In this document: positions 46,379-58,248 of the stretch, piece by piece
Layout of the letters: each line of letters starts with the position of its first letter
Numbering within the stretch: the stretch's first letter is position 1
Source of the DNA: Sipunculus nudus
Lineage: Eukaryota; Annelida; Sipuncula; Golfingiida; Sipunculidae
NCBI GenBank assembly: GCA_026874595.1
Contig: CM049307.1
Location: 56,749,870 to 56,813,869, forward strand
Direction of reading: 5' to 3'
DNA length: 64,000 nucleotides
Notes under the pieces: generated by a model
Databases searched by the model: none
Told to the model about the DNA's origin: nothing
Seen by the model: the letters and a program-made list of their open reading frames with translations, nothing else
Program-made: the position numbers and the translations under genes

Positions 46379-47045
46379 TTAAGATTAGTTAAAGAAGCGG
46401 TTACATCCACAACAAAATATATACCTTATTCCTTCAAACTCAGAAACGTTCTACAGATAAGGTTTAACTCAGAAGTGCTGAAAAAAAACATTATTTCAAA
46501 ACTTTTTCAAGACCTATCTTGATATGTTATACTGAATCACTATTAGACTGACAGTTATTTTGTCTACCTAAAGGATCGACGAACAATTATAAAGACCTAT
46601 AGGCCTAAAGATTCACGAACGCCACCAGCTGAGCCATGGAGAGTGCCTCCCAGTAATTATAACAATTATTTGTACAATTCATGTAAAACCAGACGTTTGC
46701 AATCGCCGAGCGATCGCAAGGGAAGCCTCTCCCAGCCTTCTCGATCCACCCTACCCGCTACCCCAGCCCCAACCCCACTCCTCACGGTCTAACACCCCCC
46801 CCCCCCCCCGGTTACCCGCAAATCATCGGTATTAGAAAATGCGTGGGAAAGGAGTAAAGTTTGCTTCCCAGTTACTTTGTCAGTCATACGCTATATTGCT
46901 ATTTACTATTTTTGCTAATTACAATTCATATCAATAAGTAAATGTCGTGGCCTCAAAGGAATAAAGAAATGTCGCCATTTACGAAATGAATCTGAACAAT
47001 ATGCCTCACCCCATTCCGTTGGCCTGTTGTTAGGGGTTTAGTATT

Positions 47046-47047
<2 letters not shown>

Positions 47048-47111
<64 letters not shown>
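47048..47111. repeat. (TA)n microsatellite inside element copy 1
   Basis: About 64 bases of TA, the longest tract in the window. It borders the inner minisatellite array. Confidence 0.97.
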
Positions 47112-47114
<3 letters not shown>

Positions 47115-47285
47115 CCGTTATTACAATATGGGACGGTTATTATTACGATCGTTATTCAGACTCATATTGTAATAACCGTAACCGTCCCATATTGTAACAA
47201 TAGTCATAATTGTAGTAGCAATGGCCTATTTTGTTGTAAAAACGGCCAATATTATAATAATGGCCAATACCGTTATAATAAATGA
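47112..47285. repeat. Inner minisatellite array of element copy 1
   Basis: Degenerate copies of the ATTACAATATGGGAC-type repeat occur in both orientations around a CGATCG centre (about 47,147): ACAATATGGGACGGTTATTA on one side, CCGTCCCATATTGTAACAAT on the other, then CGGCCAATATTATAATAA. It looks like a collapsed pair of inverted arms, possibly from a nested older copy of the same family. It is not present in element copy 2. Confidence 0.7.
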
Positions 47286-47574
47286 GTAACATTGTACTTA
47301 CTTTACCTCACCTTTACTGAAATAAGCAGGGTGGGGGCTAAATTAAAAGGAACAGAAAGGAAAAATATTGGAAAAATAAAATGAAGTTTAGAAGATAATG
47401 ATTAAATTCATGTCAAATTTACGTACACAATATAAATGTTGACTGATTCACTGGATTTCCATTATGACTGCACTTATACTAATGAGGAACCAAAATGGCT
47501 GTCATTTTAGAAGGTATTATCAAACGACATTTCGCCTGTTCGATTAGGGATTATTCTTGAGCTTAAACAATTGT

Positions 47575-47840
47575 TATAACAATATGGGCCGTTTTTCCCA
47601 CTTCCAGTATTATTACATTATGGGTAGGGTATGATTATTACAATATGGGTCGTTTTTATTACAATATGGGCCGTTATTACATTATGGGCCGTTTATTATT
47701 ACATTATGGGCCGTTATTACAGTATGGGCCAGTTTTATTACAATATGGGCAGGGTATGTTAATTACATTATGGGTCGTTTTTATTACAATATGGGCCGTT
47801 ATTACATTATGGGCCGGTTATTACATTATGGGTCGTAACA
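47575..47840 (-). repeat. Right minisatellite arm of element copy 1
   Basis: About ten repeats of TTATTACATTATGGGCC or TTATTACAATATGGGCC, the reverse complement of the left arm. Because most spacings are multiples of three, the array keeps an open frame with periodic GRYYIMGRLL-like peptides, which is an artefact. Confidence 0.95.
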
Positions 47841-47845
47841 TGGGC

Positions 47846-50800
47846 TTTTAATCGGGGTTTGGAAGGGGGGATAAAAAGAGATTATGAATATTGGCTCATT
47901 TTTTAATTCTGAAAGTTGATATATAATATAGATTTTCAGTGCGATGCTGACTCAATAAGATATATATGCAAATATTTTTTCATTTATTTTTTTTGGCGCT
48001 GTGCTCTTGGCAAGAAATTGAACACCTGGTCAGTGATGATGTTTGCCTTTGCGAAGCGGGAGCATTCAAATTTTTGAAGAACTTTGGCTTGTTACATTTG
48101 TTATTATTGTTAGACGTATAAAGGATAGATATATATGAGGAATATATGAAAGATCATGACCGGCATTCCGGTCTATCCCGAAGTTAGTTCGATGGTTTCG
48201 GTGGAAACCTCCACGCAATTTGAAATGCACGCAAAAATCACTCATAATGATGTGTACATTAACAAATATTTATTCTCAAATCGGCGAGGTCACTGCGGGA
48301 ACAATTACCTTTAAAATGAAGTATAGCACTGTGTTATACGCAACGCGGTTTCAGATAAAATTGAGGACAAAAGTGGACCGAAATCACTTTATAAGTATAA
48401 GATAGAGCTGTTCTGATACGCCAGCACACCGATATATCGCGATACAAAAGCAAAGGCCATATGGCTATCGCCAAGTGTCCATGTATCGAAACCTTTACGA
48501 TATCTGATCATCCTATGAGAAGAAACGCTCTTCACGTTATTATATACAATACAATTGGCGCAACAAGTCTGCACTAACAATATGCATGGAAAGAATCACG
48601 ACAATCAATGCATCAGTTATTCAGTTACTGGAGCTTTTGTATTAATTATTTAGTGATTCTGGATGGGGGGGGGGGGGGTTACATAAGAGCCCCATAACTC
48701 TGAGGATACAGGTCGCAGTGACCTAATTTTAGGTTTCCAATGAGATTTTCGTGGACCTTTATTTAGGAGATATTTACCATTTGTGGCCTGTTTACGGACG
48801 GACGACGGAGAAAAGGGATCGGTATAGTTCAGATGACATTCAGTCAGCTGTGCTAAAAAATGTTAAAATCTTAAGTTCAGAATATGTAGTATGAACATAA
48901 TATCTCTTGGCTATCTATTGATACTTTGTACAGCATAACGATAGCTTCGTATGTCGGTCTTATTTGTAACAATTAAATATTCTATTAAGACCTTGGTATT
49001 AATGAAAGGCGACATTCATTCGCTTTAGTCAGGATATAATGTAGGTTTAGTAAACCTATTCCATGTGCGTTTGTTGTGTGAACGGAGGGTTTGATCCAGA
49101 TCCCAGACTGCCCTGATTTGATTAGCTGGTACACGTGGCTTCATGGACTGATTTTTTTATCATCAACTCAGATATAGTAATGCATGTTGTTTTTATGCTC
49201 TGCTGAACATTTGGGACTGACAGTGGCAGAAATACTGTGCTTTTACTGAGATTTAGAATTTTTAGTCACAGGGGATTTCCTAGTGTGTGACGTCACTGCC
49301 GAGGTGACAGTGCTCATAGAAGTGCCAATAGTTTATAAACAAATCCCACAACCTCATGTTTTTAGTGGAAAATAAATAGAAAAAAATGTTTTTCCTCCAA
49401 GAATTAAGCTCCTTTAATGTAAAACCTATATTAATATTTTTCTAGGCAATTATGTTATATGTTAATAAAATGAGATTTGGAATACGTTTCCTTGACCTGT
49501 ACAGCAGTTCTGAAACGGATATTGAACTGCGGCCACAAAAAGTAAATGTTCAACGGATTCGCCGCTCTGATTTTTCATGGATCATTTTTTATCAAAAGAA
49601 CACCAGGTTCTTTATAATGGTGCTAATGTGTGCTATGGTATTGACTTTGTGTTGGTAATAGAGAAAAGTTAAATAATTTAAGCAAGTCATTGTATTTTCT
49701 TGGCAAGCTTGCATAATTCAACGCACTTTGTCTCTAATGGAAAAAATATAACAGAAACAAAGATAAACTCCCTATAGCACCATATTGTCTGTATTGAGCT
49801 CGTAGACCAATAGTTTTGTTATAAAATAAGCATAATTTTTAACAAAGTTTTTGTCTCCTTTGCATCAGTATATAAAAATGTAAAATATACTAAAATTATT
49901 GTATAAATTAACATCAGACACATATCAGATTTAAACCTATTATTTTTTTTGGTGAGAACAGAACGTAAAACACCCAACGAATTCTTGCAAATAGCAAAAC
50001 AATCAAATCACCGGTCTTGGGATTTACAGAATTATCTTGGCGAGGTTTCAAGTTAGCAGCTTATTGACAAGGGAAGACAACCAATTATAGCTTCCCCGGG
50101 CTTTCCGCCTAGCACGCCTAACGTGTCAGAATTTCCTATTATTGGTAATATTACCAAAAACTCATGACGGATTCCATCTATGAGGAACAAACAGAGTCCA
50201 ATAAGCAAGCAAATGACCGTCTATTGTAACTGAAGGATGCTTACGTCAGGTATTTCGTATAACTGCCTCTGATGGGCCATTAAATCAAGGGCGTGGTCCC
50301 TATATGCGTGTCTCGTGCCATTTGCTTTGTCTGTGCAACAGTCTTTTGAATATACTTAGTTTGTTAGGTTGAATTCTTTATATCATTACATGTCAGGATC
50401 TGGATATTATTACTCATGCCAGGCCTAAAAAATAATTGTTCTAGGGATACTTAGATCAAAATATGGAGCGAGGGCATTTTATTTATTTTCTTCATAAAAT
50501 AATGGGTTGAAACAAAGTTCCTGGAAAGAAGGATACAAATGTGTTCAACCACTCTTGGAATAGCGCAGATGAAACACAAAAATTAAAACTTAATATGACA
50601 ACTTTATGAATGACACCCTTGCTTTATTAATGGAAATATTGATTACTGTGAAGGGATTGAGAAAGAGGACCAAGTACCGAGGATTTATTGATCATTCTCT
50701 CCTCAAAGAAAAATTAAATTTGAGAAAAAACTTGAACGTAGTGGAATGAGGAATGGTGTCCTTGATAATAATACTATCAAGAATAGTATTAAAAGCCTTG

Positions 50801-50868
50801 TTTTTCTTGCATATAAACTCTTGAAGTTAATTCAATGGGTACACATTTAAATTAAGGGCCTTAGTTTC

Positions 50869-50923
<55 letters not shown>

Positions 50924-50968
50924 CAGCTACTTGTATTAGTTGAGCACGTTAAAACTCCGTGGTTTTGT

Positions 50969-51000
<32 letters not shown>

Positions 51001-51597
51001 ATTATATTACCTTATATCTAATTTTGTTTTTATATATTTCTTATCAAATCTCGAGCAATCGAAAGGGAAGCCTTTTTCGACTCACTCTAATTTCCCGGTT
51101 CCATTAATTGCCGATCACCGAGTAAATGGGATAGTGCTGAAAGGCTGTGAAGCTTGAAATTATGTAAGGGTGCATAGTAAAATTATTACTGGTTAATATT
51201 ACCCTGACTAAAGGTCAGTTTTGAAAAATCGGCCGTATTAGTACTAAATCCAATTTGTGTTTCAATGTGACAGTTCATGAAAAACCTGTTAATTGTATTG
51301 TATCGATTATAATGTACATCAATAATAGTTTTTTTTGTCTGACGGACCGTCGATTCCATAGATTCGTGTCAGAACAACAATTCATTTCTCAAGATATCAA
51401 AACATCAGTATAGGTATGGGACAGTAAAGGTCCTCACTTAGGGCCCCACGATTGCCAGATCCACCAGATGTAAGCCCTTGGACCGTATTGGATGTCAGAT
51501 TTGTCTGAAATATATTACCACAATTAATCAAATTTTTAGTAATATCACAACATTTTCTAAACAGTTACCGAGAAATAAATTTAAAATATTGCCTGGC
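47846..51597. other. No gene recognised
   Basis: There is no supportable gene. A GGACGGACGACGGA phrase at about 48,797 resembles the 3' end of the 52.6-kb minisatellite. A G run lies at 48,665-48,678 and TA tracts at 50,873-50,919 and 50,971-50,996. The phrase TCGAGCAATCGAAAGGGAAG (51,050) nearly repeats 46,705-46,725. Confidence 0.4.
50873..50996. repeat. Two (TA)n microsatellites
   Basis: TA tracts at 50,873-50,919 and 50,971-50,996, separated by about 50 bases of unique sequence. Confidence 0.95.
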
Positions 51598-52610
51598 AGC
51601 CATATTGGATTAAACGTGAATGTGAAATTGAAAGCACCGATTCCTTCATGGTTGTCAATTTTGTGTAAAATAACCATACAAGAAAATAAGTGATTGTGCC
51701 TTGTTAGCCATACTGGATATAAGGGAGAACTGTAAATTAATACAGCTTGAGTCCTAATGGGCACCAATTGTCCCCAATAATTTGAGAAAGGTGGGGCAAA
51801 GTATCTCTGATATACTGTGCCCGAAAGATAACTAGCGATTGTTCTGTGGCAGCCATATTGGATTTTGGGCAGGTCTGTAATTTGATAGGGCTTGAGCTCT
51901 TATCGACGCCAATCTTTCCTGTGAATTTGAGAAAAGATGAAAATCATTAAGGTTGAGGTACTGCATGAAATGGAAAATGAAGTATTATCTCTGGTGGATT
52001 TATTGAAATACTGTGCTTGAAAGATAATTAGCGGTTGTTCTGTGGCAGCCATATTGGTTTTTGGATGGGTCTGTCATATGAAAGGGCTGAAGGCTTCATA
52101 GGCACCGATGATCCTTGTTAATTTTAGAAAGATTCAAGCATTTTCTATTTCAGATATTTTGCGCGATGAAAAAAATTACCGATTTTCCTCTAGCAGCCAT
52201 ATTGGAATTCCGACAGGTCTGTAATTCGAAAAGCCAGGAGCCCTCATAGGCTCGAACCACAAGTGAAAATTTGAGAAAGATCAAATTTAATCTCCCTGAA
52301 ATAATGCGCGCGAAGGAATATCCCAGATTGTGCTCTGGCGACCATATTCTAGAGCCCCTAATATGTCCCAATGATCCCTGTGAATTTGAGAAAGATCAAG
52401 CATGTTCTTGTTAGGATATCGAGCGCGAAAAAAAACACCAATTGTGCTCTAGCGGTCGTATTGTAATTCGGACAGGTCTGTTATTCGATAGGGATGCAGT
52501 ATCTTAGACACCAGTCATGTGAATATGAGAAGATCAAGCATGTTTTTGTAGAGATATCGACCGCGAAAGAAAGCATCACTGACGGACGGACTGACACAGT
52601 GATCACTATA
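51598..52610 (+). repeat. Degenerate minisatellite, units of about 110-200 bp
   Basis: Seven related units begin with CAGCCATATTGG or a variant at 51,598, 51,706, 51,850, 52,046, 52,194, 52,340 and 52,454. Each continues with 'GG.CAGGTCTGTAATT.GATAGGG', a 'TT.T.GGC.CC.AT' part, 'CCTGTGAATTTGAGAAAGAT', 'CAAGCATGTT' and 'ATATCG.GCGCGAAAGA', though several lack parts. The array ends in GACGGACGGACTGACACAGT and GATCACTATAGCG. This ending is, to my knowledge, frequent in molluscan repeats. No coding frame is conserved. Confidence 0.8.
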
Positions 52611-52829
52611 GCGCAGCGCTTTTCAAACCGTATACATACATATAGCATGGAATCCAAATGTGACGAAAATGTGTATTATGATACCCACCTCATTGTACAG
52701 GCAGTTAAAACGTACACAAGTTCACCATCGTGTATTTTTGAAGATTTTTAAAAGAATATTTTTTTGGGGTTTAGCCTATCACCTCTAATGTATTTACTCC
52801 GTACTTCAGGCCGAATTTTATCACTGTCT

Positions 52830-53060
52830 TGAAATATTCAAACGGCCCGCTCTGCGACTTGTCCATCACGTAATTGCCATAAAACTGGCACCACCATGAA
52901 AAGGGAACATGGAAACACGTAGTACTAAGGTACAGGGTTGAATTTATTGATTTAAAGTAACATTGGGAAGAATTATAAGAAAGACGGTATTCTATCCATA
53001 GTTAAAATGTAAGGAAGTCCAGAGGCCCGCTCCAGGGAGCAGATTTTTTTTTTACAAAAA
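52830..53060 (+). repeat. Large tandem array: partial unit U0
   Basis: Contains GAAATATTCAAACGGCCC, a GAAAAGGGAACATGG block, AAGGTACAGGGTTGAATTTA TTGATT-type sequence, and AAGACGGTATTCTATCC, matching the start of units U1, U3 and U4. The sequence after it (from 53,090) belongs to the next unit. Confidence 0.65.
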
Positions 53061-53099
53061 AAAAAACCAAAAAAAACATGCACAGTAGAAATAAATGAG

Positions 53100-54975
53100 A
53101 ATATTGATATCACTCTTGCCTTGAATGGCCCGAGTTACAATGACTATCATATGATACAGACTGATAATAACGTATAACTGTAACGTAAAGCTGTAAAAAT
53201 TCGTGAAAATCGTATTATCTTATATTGATTTTTGTCAAATATATTAAAACAGTGATTTATTTTGGTCATCACCATTATCAATAGTGTATCGAGTCGTTAT
53301 AATTCCATTGGTTCTGGACAGAGTCATCAATACAGCAAAACACAAGGATCGCTCTATTTAAAGTTTGTATTGCAGACGTGGTGAAATTAATCAGAACTTC
53401 AGGGGTAGCTTTTTAATGCCTCAACAACGAGAGTTATCTAAATATATTATTGGACCTAACGGTACATTACTTCAGCCCGTTGAAATATTCAAATGGCCCA
53501 AGCTGTGAATTGCCACTCACGCCGTGACCAGAAAGCGGTCAACGAGAAATGAATACTGAAAAGGGAAGACCGTGCCATTTTACAGAGTTGATTTTATTAA
53601 CTTTATTGGGATGAAATAGATGGAAGACGGTCCTTTATCCGGAGTTAAATATAAGGGGGCTTTTTACATGAGTGGTCACCCTCTAATGAGCGGATAATTA
53701 TTTTTAGGATGAGTGAGAAAATTATGAACCGCGGACGCTATTGGAACTTTTATAAGTACGGACGATAAGTCAAAGAGTATTTTTCACTCGAATATTTAGG
53801 AAATGCGGTAAACCAATCATCTTCCATTTTTCGCTCTGCTGAAGCATGTGCTCAACAGATTACGACTACGTTGGATGAAAAATATTGAAATATGATGTAT
53901 AAAAATCTTGCGATGCTAGCGATTTTCAGTTTGACAAAGAACATTAAGGTAATACCTCTTTTGAAGTTTTCTTATTACGTTGTATTGAATCGTTTATTTG
54001 TCTGAAGTGAACGGAATGTCATTTTACGCACATACTGCAGAAATGATGCCATTGTAAAAATGAAAGAAGACCACAACAAAGTGATTCTCATCCCAGCAGG
54101 TCTATGGATACGTTGCCCCCGTGTATTGTGAATTACTGGTAGTGGTCATTAATTTGAGTCACCCTGAACGTTCCATCACTGTCAAAGAACTAGCTTTTGC
54201 TTAGGATCTTCATAGTGTCTGAAATTGGATCTTTGGCTAAAGAAGTTTTAACTTAGTCTGAACTACTATGTTATCATGACTGTCTTATAAATCATTTCCT
54301 CTACAAACGCTGGTTGTTTCGACAAAATGTTTCTATGACACGCGAGCTATGGATCTAATGTATTTAAAAGTTAAAGGGTTACATTATAAACGCAGCCAGT
54401 GATGATAAAATTAATAAATAAAAAATCAAATCTAGGCATATAACATATCATTAAAATCTTTCAACATATTTAATTGATGAACAACGAAAAGGGAAATCAG
54501 AAAAGGGAAAATAGCTCAAACTTCCCGTACCATTGAAATGTTAATTACCCGTCCATCAATTAACAACACTCAATATTTCAGAGCCAAAATACTTTGTTCC
54601 CAGTTAATGACTGAAATGTTCTTTTTGTATAACGGTTTGGATTACACACAACAGTGCTTAATTAGTCACAATAAAAGCGTCAGGAATTTTACTTACACGA
54701 ATGGTCGTGTTCGTTACTATTTGAATAATCGGCATTATTACTTAAATATCCTGAGCTCCTATAAGCGGCCGATCATTATATTTCCGAACTCAGATCGCTT
54801 TATGCGTTTTGTTCTAATCCCTAACCCGTTAGAAATATTAATATCTGTCTTTTCTCAAAATGTGATTATCAGTAAACTGCAATGTTTTTTTTCTATTTAA
54901 CATTATTCACATAACCTCTCTTTGAAGCATCTTAATACGCCTAGAATGCCATTCTTTTAAGATATGTGAATAACC
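53100..54975 (+). repeat. Large tandem array: unit U1 (most complete)
   Basis: Block order: TTGAATGGCCCGAGT..CAATGA, TATCGAGTCGTTATAATT, ATATTCAAATGGCCCAAGCT with GAATTGCCACTCACG, CAGAAAGCGG, GAAAAGGGAAGACCGTGCCA, GATGGAAGACGGTCCTTTAT, AATGAGCGGATAATTATTTT, GCTAGCGATTTTCAGTTTGA CAAAGAA-type, GAACGTTCCATCACTGTCAA, CAGTGATGATAAAATTAATA, then TTAATTGATGAACAA and TATAAGCGGCCGATCATTAT. Units U2 to U5 repeat parts of this order. A 120-codon frame (54,538-54,900) is not conserved in U2, so the unit appears non-coding. Confidence 0.75.
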
Positions 54976-54984
54976 CCATTGACT

Positions 54985-56445
54985 TTATGTCTTTGATATC
55001 ATCAATAGTTCATCGAGTTATCAAATGTAGAATTGCTTATTTCGCCATTTCATGAAAGCGATTAACGAGAATGCATACGGAAAAGGGAAGGCAGTGCCAG
55101 ATACACAGTCGAATTTATTGACTCTGTTGGGTCGAAGTACATAAAAGAAAATGGTCCTTTCTGATCCTTTATCCAGAGAAAAATATTAGGGGACCTGGTA
55201 CAGCAAAACCCCGCCCCTCCCCCCCCCCCCCCCATTCCTTATTGTGAGCAGATAATTACTTTTAAGATGTGTTGAATTATTATGTACCGTGAGTGTGGGA
55301 ACTTTAACAATAACAAACGATTTTCTCTTCGAATATTAAGAAAATACGAACTATCTTTAAAATATTTGCTCTGATCAAGCATTTTCCCGACGCTTTACGA
55401 CTAATAATGTTCAACGATTATTATGACAAATATCTCGAGCTGCTAGTGCTTATCACGTTTGACAAAGAACTAGAAGTTGGTAAGATTCTGAAGTTGGCGA
55501 CAAAATAAAATAAACATACCACACACCATGGTTTTTTACCGCATTTCAATGTATTATATTGGATGGTATTGATCATGTTTAGATTTTAAACATGTCAAAT
55601 AAATGGGTATTGCTCTACATCGTGGCTGATATTGGATTTTGTAACACATTACCTGAATTCTGAAGTACTATGATCTGAGAACTGTTGTGTTTTTATGAAA
55701 CATTTCCATAACAAACCCATGTTGTTTTGGGAATACGGTCCATGTTTCAACAACGACCCAGTGTACTGAATTATTAACAGATTACGGTAAAACTCAGTCA
55801 GTGATAATAAAATAAATAAGTAAAAACTTTAAATGTAAATAAAAACTTAGAGAATATGTAAAAACTATCCGAGCTGAACAGCTCATTATGTAATCTTTTT
55901 ACATCTGGTGATGTATTTTGTCATCAAAATGATTTTAACATATCTACTTGATGAACAAAGAAACGTGAAATCAATTAGATCTTCTCGAACCATGGGGATA
56001 TTTTGCTTATTAGACGTGAAAAACGTATACGTTTTATATATTCAACAATGTATCATTATTGAGTTTTTCGAGCTAAAAACATTATTTTTACTCAGTTTAT
56101 GACTTAAAGGTCTTTGTTCCGTGCTATTGGGTCCTTGGAGGAAACACTACAGGTTTGATTAGTTACTGTAACAGGCCCATGCTTTTCACTTCCACGATTG
56201 GTCGTGTCAATAAACTTTGGAAAAAGTGTTTTTGAATGAAAATACGTCAACGGTTATAAGTGGCTGGTCATTATATTGCAGAATGCAGAGGGTGTTATAT
56301 TTCTCGTACTAATCCTTAATCCCAGGATGAATATTAATATCGAATATCGAAATGAGATTATGTGTAAAATACATTCTTATGTTTAAATCTATTTAAATAA
56401 CCTCATTTTGACGCATCCCGTTGACTAGAGTAAGCCAATGTCTTG
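54985..56445 (+). repeat. Large tandem array: unit U2
   Basis: Follows U1 head to tail. It has TTCATCGAGTTATCAAATGT, a shortened join to CATGAAAGCGATTAACGAGA, GAAAAGGGAAGGCAGTGCCA, GGTCCTTTCTGATCCTTTATCC, a C run (55,219-55,233), GTGAGCAGATAATTA, GCTGCTAGTGCTTATCACGT, CAGTCAGTGATAATAAAATA, TCTACTTGATGAACAAAGAA, CACGATTGGTCGTGTCAATA and TATAAGTGGCTGGTCATTAT. It lacks the AAATGGCCC start block through an internal deletion. Confidence 0.75.
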
Positions 56446-56479
56446 ATGAGCACAAGAAAAAGGCAGCATACTCAGTTGA

Positions 56480-57040
56480 GATAATTTTGACTTGGAATAT
56501 CTGGATGGACTCTTATGGCTGAAGTGGCAATGATTGCCATGTGGTCCAGAATGTTAATAACGTGTACGGTCAGGAAAACTGTATTTTTGTTTTATATCTA
56601 TTCTCATCTGATAAAAGGTCATCGAGTCATCATAATTGATTTTTCTATAATTGATTCAGGGATATATAAGTATCGCGCCATTTAAAGTTTGTGCTCTGTC
56701 AAACATTGAAAGGGAGACATGGTGAAGTTTAAAAAAAAAGAAATCGTCAAATGCTTTAACAACGCCAGTTACCTAAAACTTCCTTGCCTTGCGTACAGGA
56801 TACATGGAGTTCGGATCTGGCGTACATTCGTGTCAGAATAATCTTAGACCTTAACTAAATAAAATATTCAAATGGCCAACGCTGTGAATTGTCCATTGCA
56901 TTGTTTTCAGAAAGCGAAACTAGAATGAAAACAGAGGAAAGACAGTGCCAAGTTATAGTGTTGAATGTTTAGAATCTATTAGAAAGCTGTATCTGGGACT
57001 TGTATGGGGAATACGGTTCTCTGTCCAGACTTAACTGTAT
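56480..57040 (+). repeat. Large tandem array: partial unit U3
   Basis: Contains GGTCATCGAGTCATCATAAT, TTTAAAGTTTGTGCTCTG, ATATTCAAATGGCCAACGCT, GTGAATTGTCCATTGCAT, AGACAGTGCCAAGTTATAGT and GGGGAATACGGTTCTCTGTC. It ends before the GAGCGGATAATTA block, where U4 begins. Confidence 0.65.
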
Positions 57041-57059
57041 ATTACTCCAACCTGAGGTA

Positions 57060-57640
57060 CACCAACCTGTAAGAATATTCAAATGACCCACGCTATGAAT
57101 TGCCAATTACGTCGTTGTCAGAAAGCGGGGGAAAAGGAATACAGAAAAGGGAAGACAATGCCAAGGTACAGTGTTGAATGTATTGATTTATTGGAAATTA
57201 TTGTATTTATTGGAAACCTGTATTTGGCACTTAGTATGGGGAGTACGGTTCTCTGTCCAGAGTTATATGTAATGGGGTCCCCTCCAGTGAGTGGATAATT
57301 ATAAGTACGATGAGTTGGAGAAATATGTACCATAAATGAAATCTGAGGACGTCGTGGGAACATTACAATAATAGACGAGGAGTCAAGCGCATATTTTCTC
57401 TTCATGTATTTGAAAATGATCAATCAATCATCTACAATAAAAGAAATCTGGTCAAACATGTTCTCAGCACTAAGTTGTATCAATTATATTGAAGGGTTAT
57501 ATAAAACTCTTGAACTGCTAGTAATTTTATAAATTACCAAGTTGGACAAAAAAACTTAAGGGTTCCGACAGAATAAAATACGGTCCGCCAAAATTACCGC
57601 ATTACGTTAAATTGCCTCGGAAGTAAAGTTGTGTAAAGAC
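57060..57640 (+). repeat. Large tandem array: unit U4
   Basis: Starts with GAATATTCAAATGACCCACG and ATGAATTGCCAATTACGTCG, then GAAAAGGGAAGACAATGCCA, GGGGAGTACGGTTCTCTGTC, CCAGTGAGTGGATAATTATA, and AACTGCTAGTAATTTTATAA near 57,515. The short open frame here reads through the start block only. Confidence 0.7.
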
Positions 57641-57691
57641 GCATTAAAGAAAAAAATGTTTCTTCGAGTTGAATTTAATAAAGACAGACGG

Positions 57692-57970
57692 TGTTACAAC
57701 CCATAATGTAATAACCGGCCCATAATGTAATAACGGCCCATATTGTAATAAAAACGACCCATAATGTAATAATCATACCCTGCCCATATTGTAATAAAAC
57801 TGGCCCATACTGTAATAACGTCCCATAATGTAATAAAAAACGGCCCATATTGTAATAACGGCCCATATTGTAATAAAAACGACCCATATTGTAATAATCA
57901 TACCCTACCCATATTGTAATAAAACGGGAAGTGGGAAAAACGACCCATATTGTAATAACATATTTATATT
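57692..57970 (+). repeat. Left minisatellite arm of element copy 2
   Basis: About thirteen repeats of the CCCATAATGTAATAA / CCCATATTGTAATAA core with CGG, CGA, CCGG or TCATACCCTG linkers. The array is longer than in copy 1, showing that repeat number changes while the outer ends stay conserved. Confidence 0.95.
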
Positions 57971-58035
57971 GTAATAACATATGTTTAAGCTCAAGAATGA
58001 CAGGGCACACGCTTAGTGTCATTTACATAATATCC

Positions 58036-58139
58036 TGCCCCCTCCCATACCCTCTCCATGAACCTGTTACCAACCTTAATGAAACCATGGTTCACAATTG
58101 AATAAAAAAAATCATATTTTCATACACTAAAATATAACG

Positions 58140-58175
<36 letters not shown>

Positions 58176-58198
58176 TATTATTATTATTATTATTATTA

Positions 58199-58248
<50 letters not shown>

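Larger units (their letters stand above)
44899..47840. mobile_element. TGTTAC...GTAACA element with minisatellite inverted ends, copy 1
   Basis: This 2,942-bp element starts TGTTACGACCCATAATG and ends with the exact reverse complement; the outermost 76 bases of both ends are identical when one is inverted. It is flanked by a perfect 5-bp duplication, TGGGC (44,894-44,898 and 47,841-47,845). The inverted ends consist of an 18-21 bp tandem repeat around CCCATAATGTAATAA. Inside are (TA)n tracts, a full SINE (46,014-46,378), a C run (46,794) and a second inner array (47,110-47,280). No frame encodes a recognisable transposase, so it is probably non-autonomous. TGT...ACA ends with 4-5 bp duplications recall Ginger-type elements; foldback elements of other superfamilies are alternatives. 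Confidence 0.85.

Noticed and set aside
47645-47851. Frames with periodic GRYYIMGR peptides (also at 57,675-58,022 and 59,107-59,490)
   Set aside because: They are translations of the 18-21 bp minisatellite arms, whose spacing is mostly a multiple of three and so keeps frames open.
54538-54900. 120-codon frame in tandem unit U1
   Set aside because: The homologous part of U2 (about 55.95-56.35 kb) has frameshifts and stops, with no sign of protein conservation.
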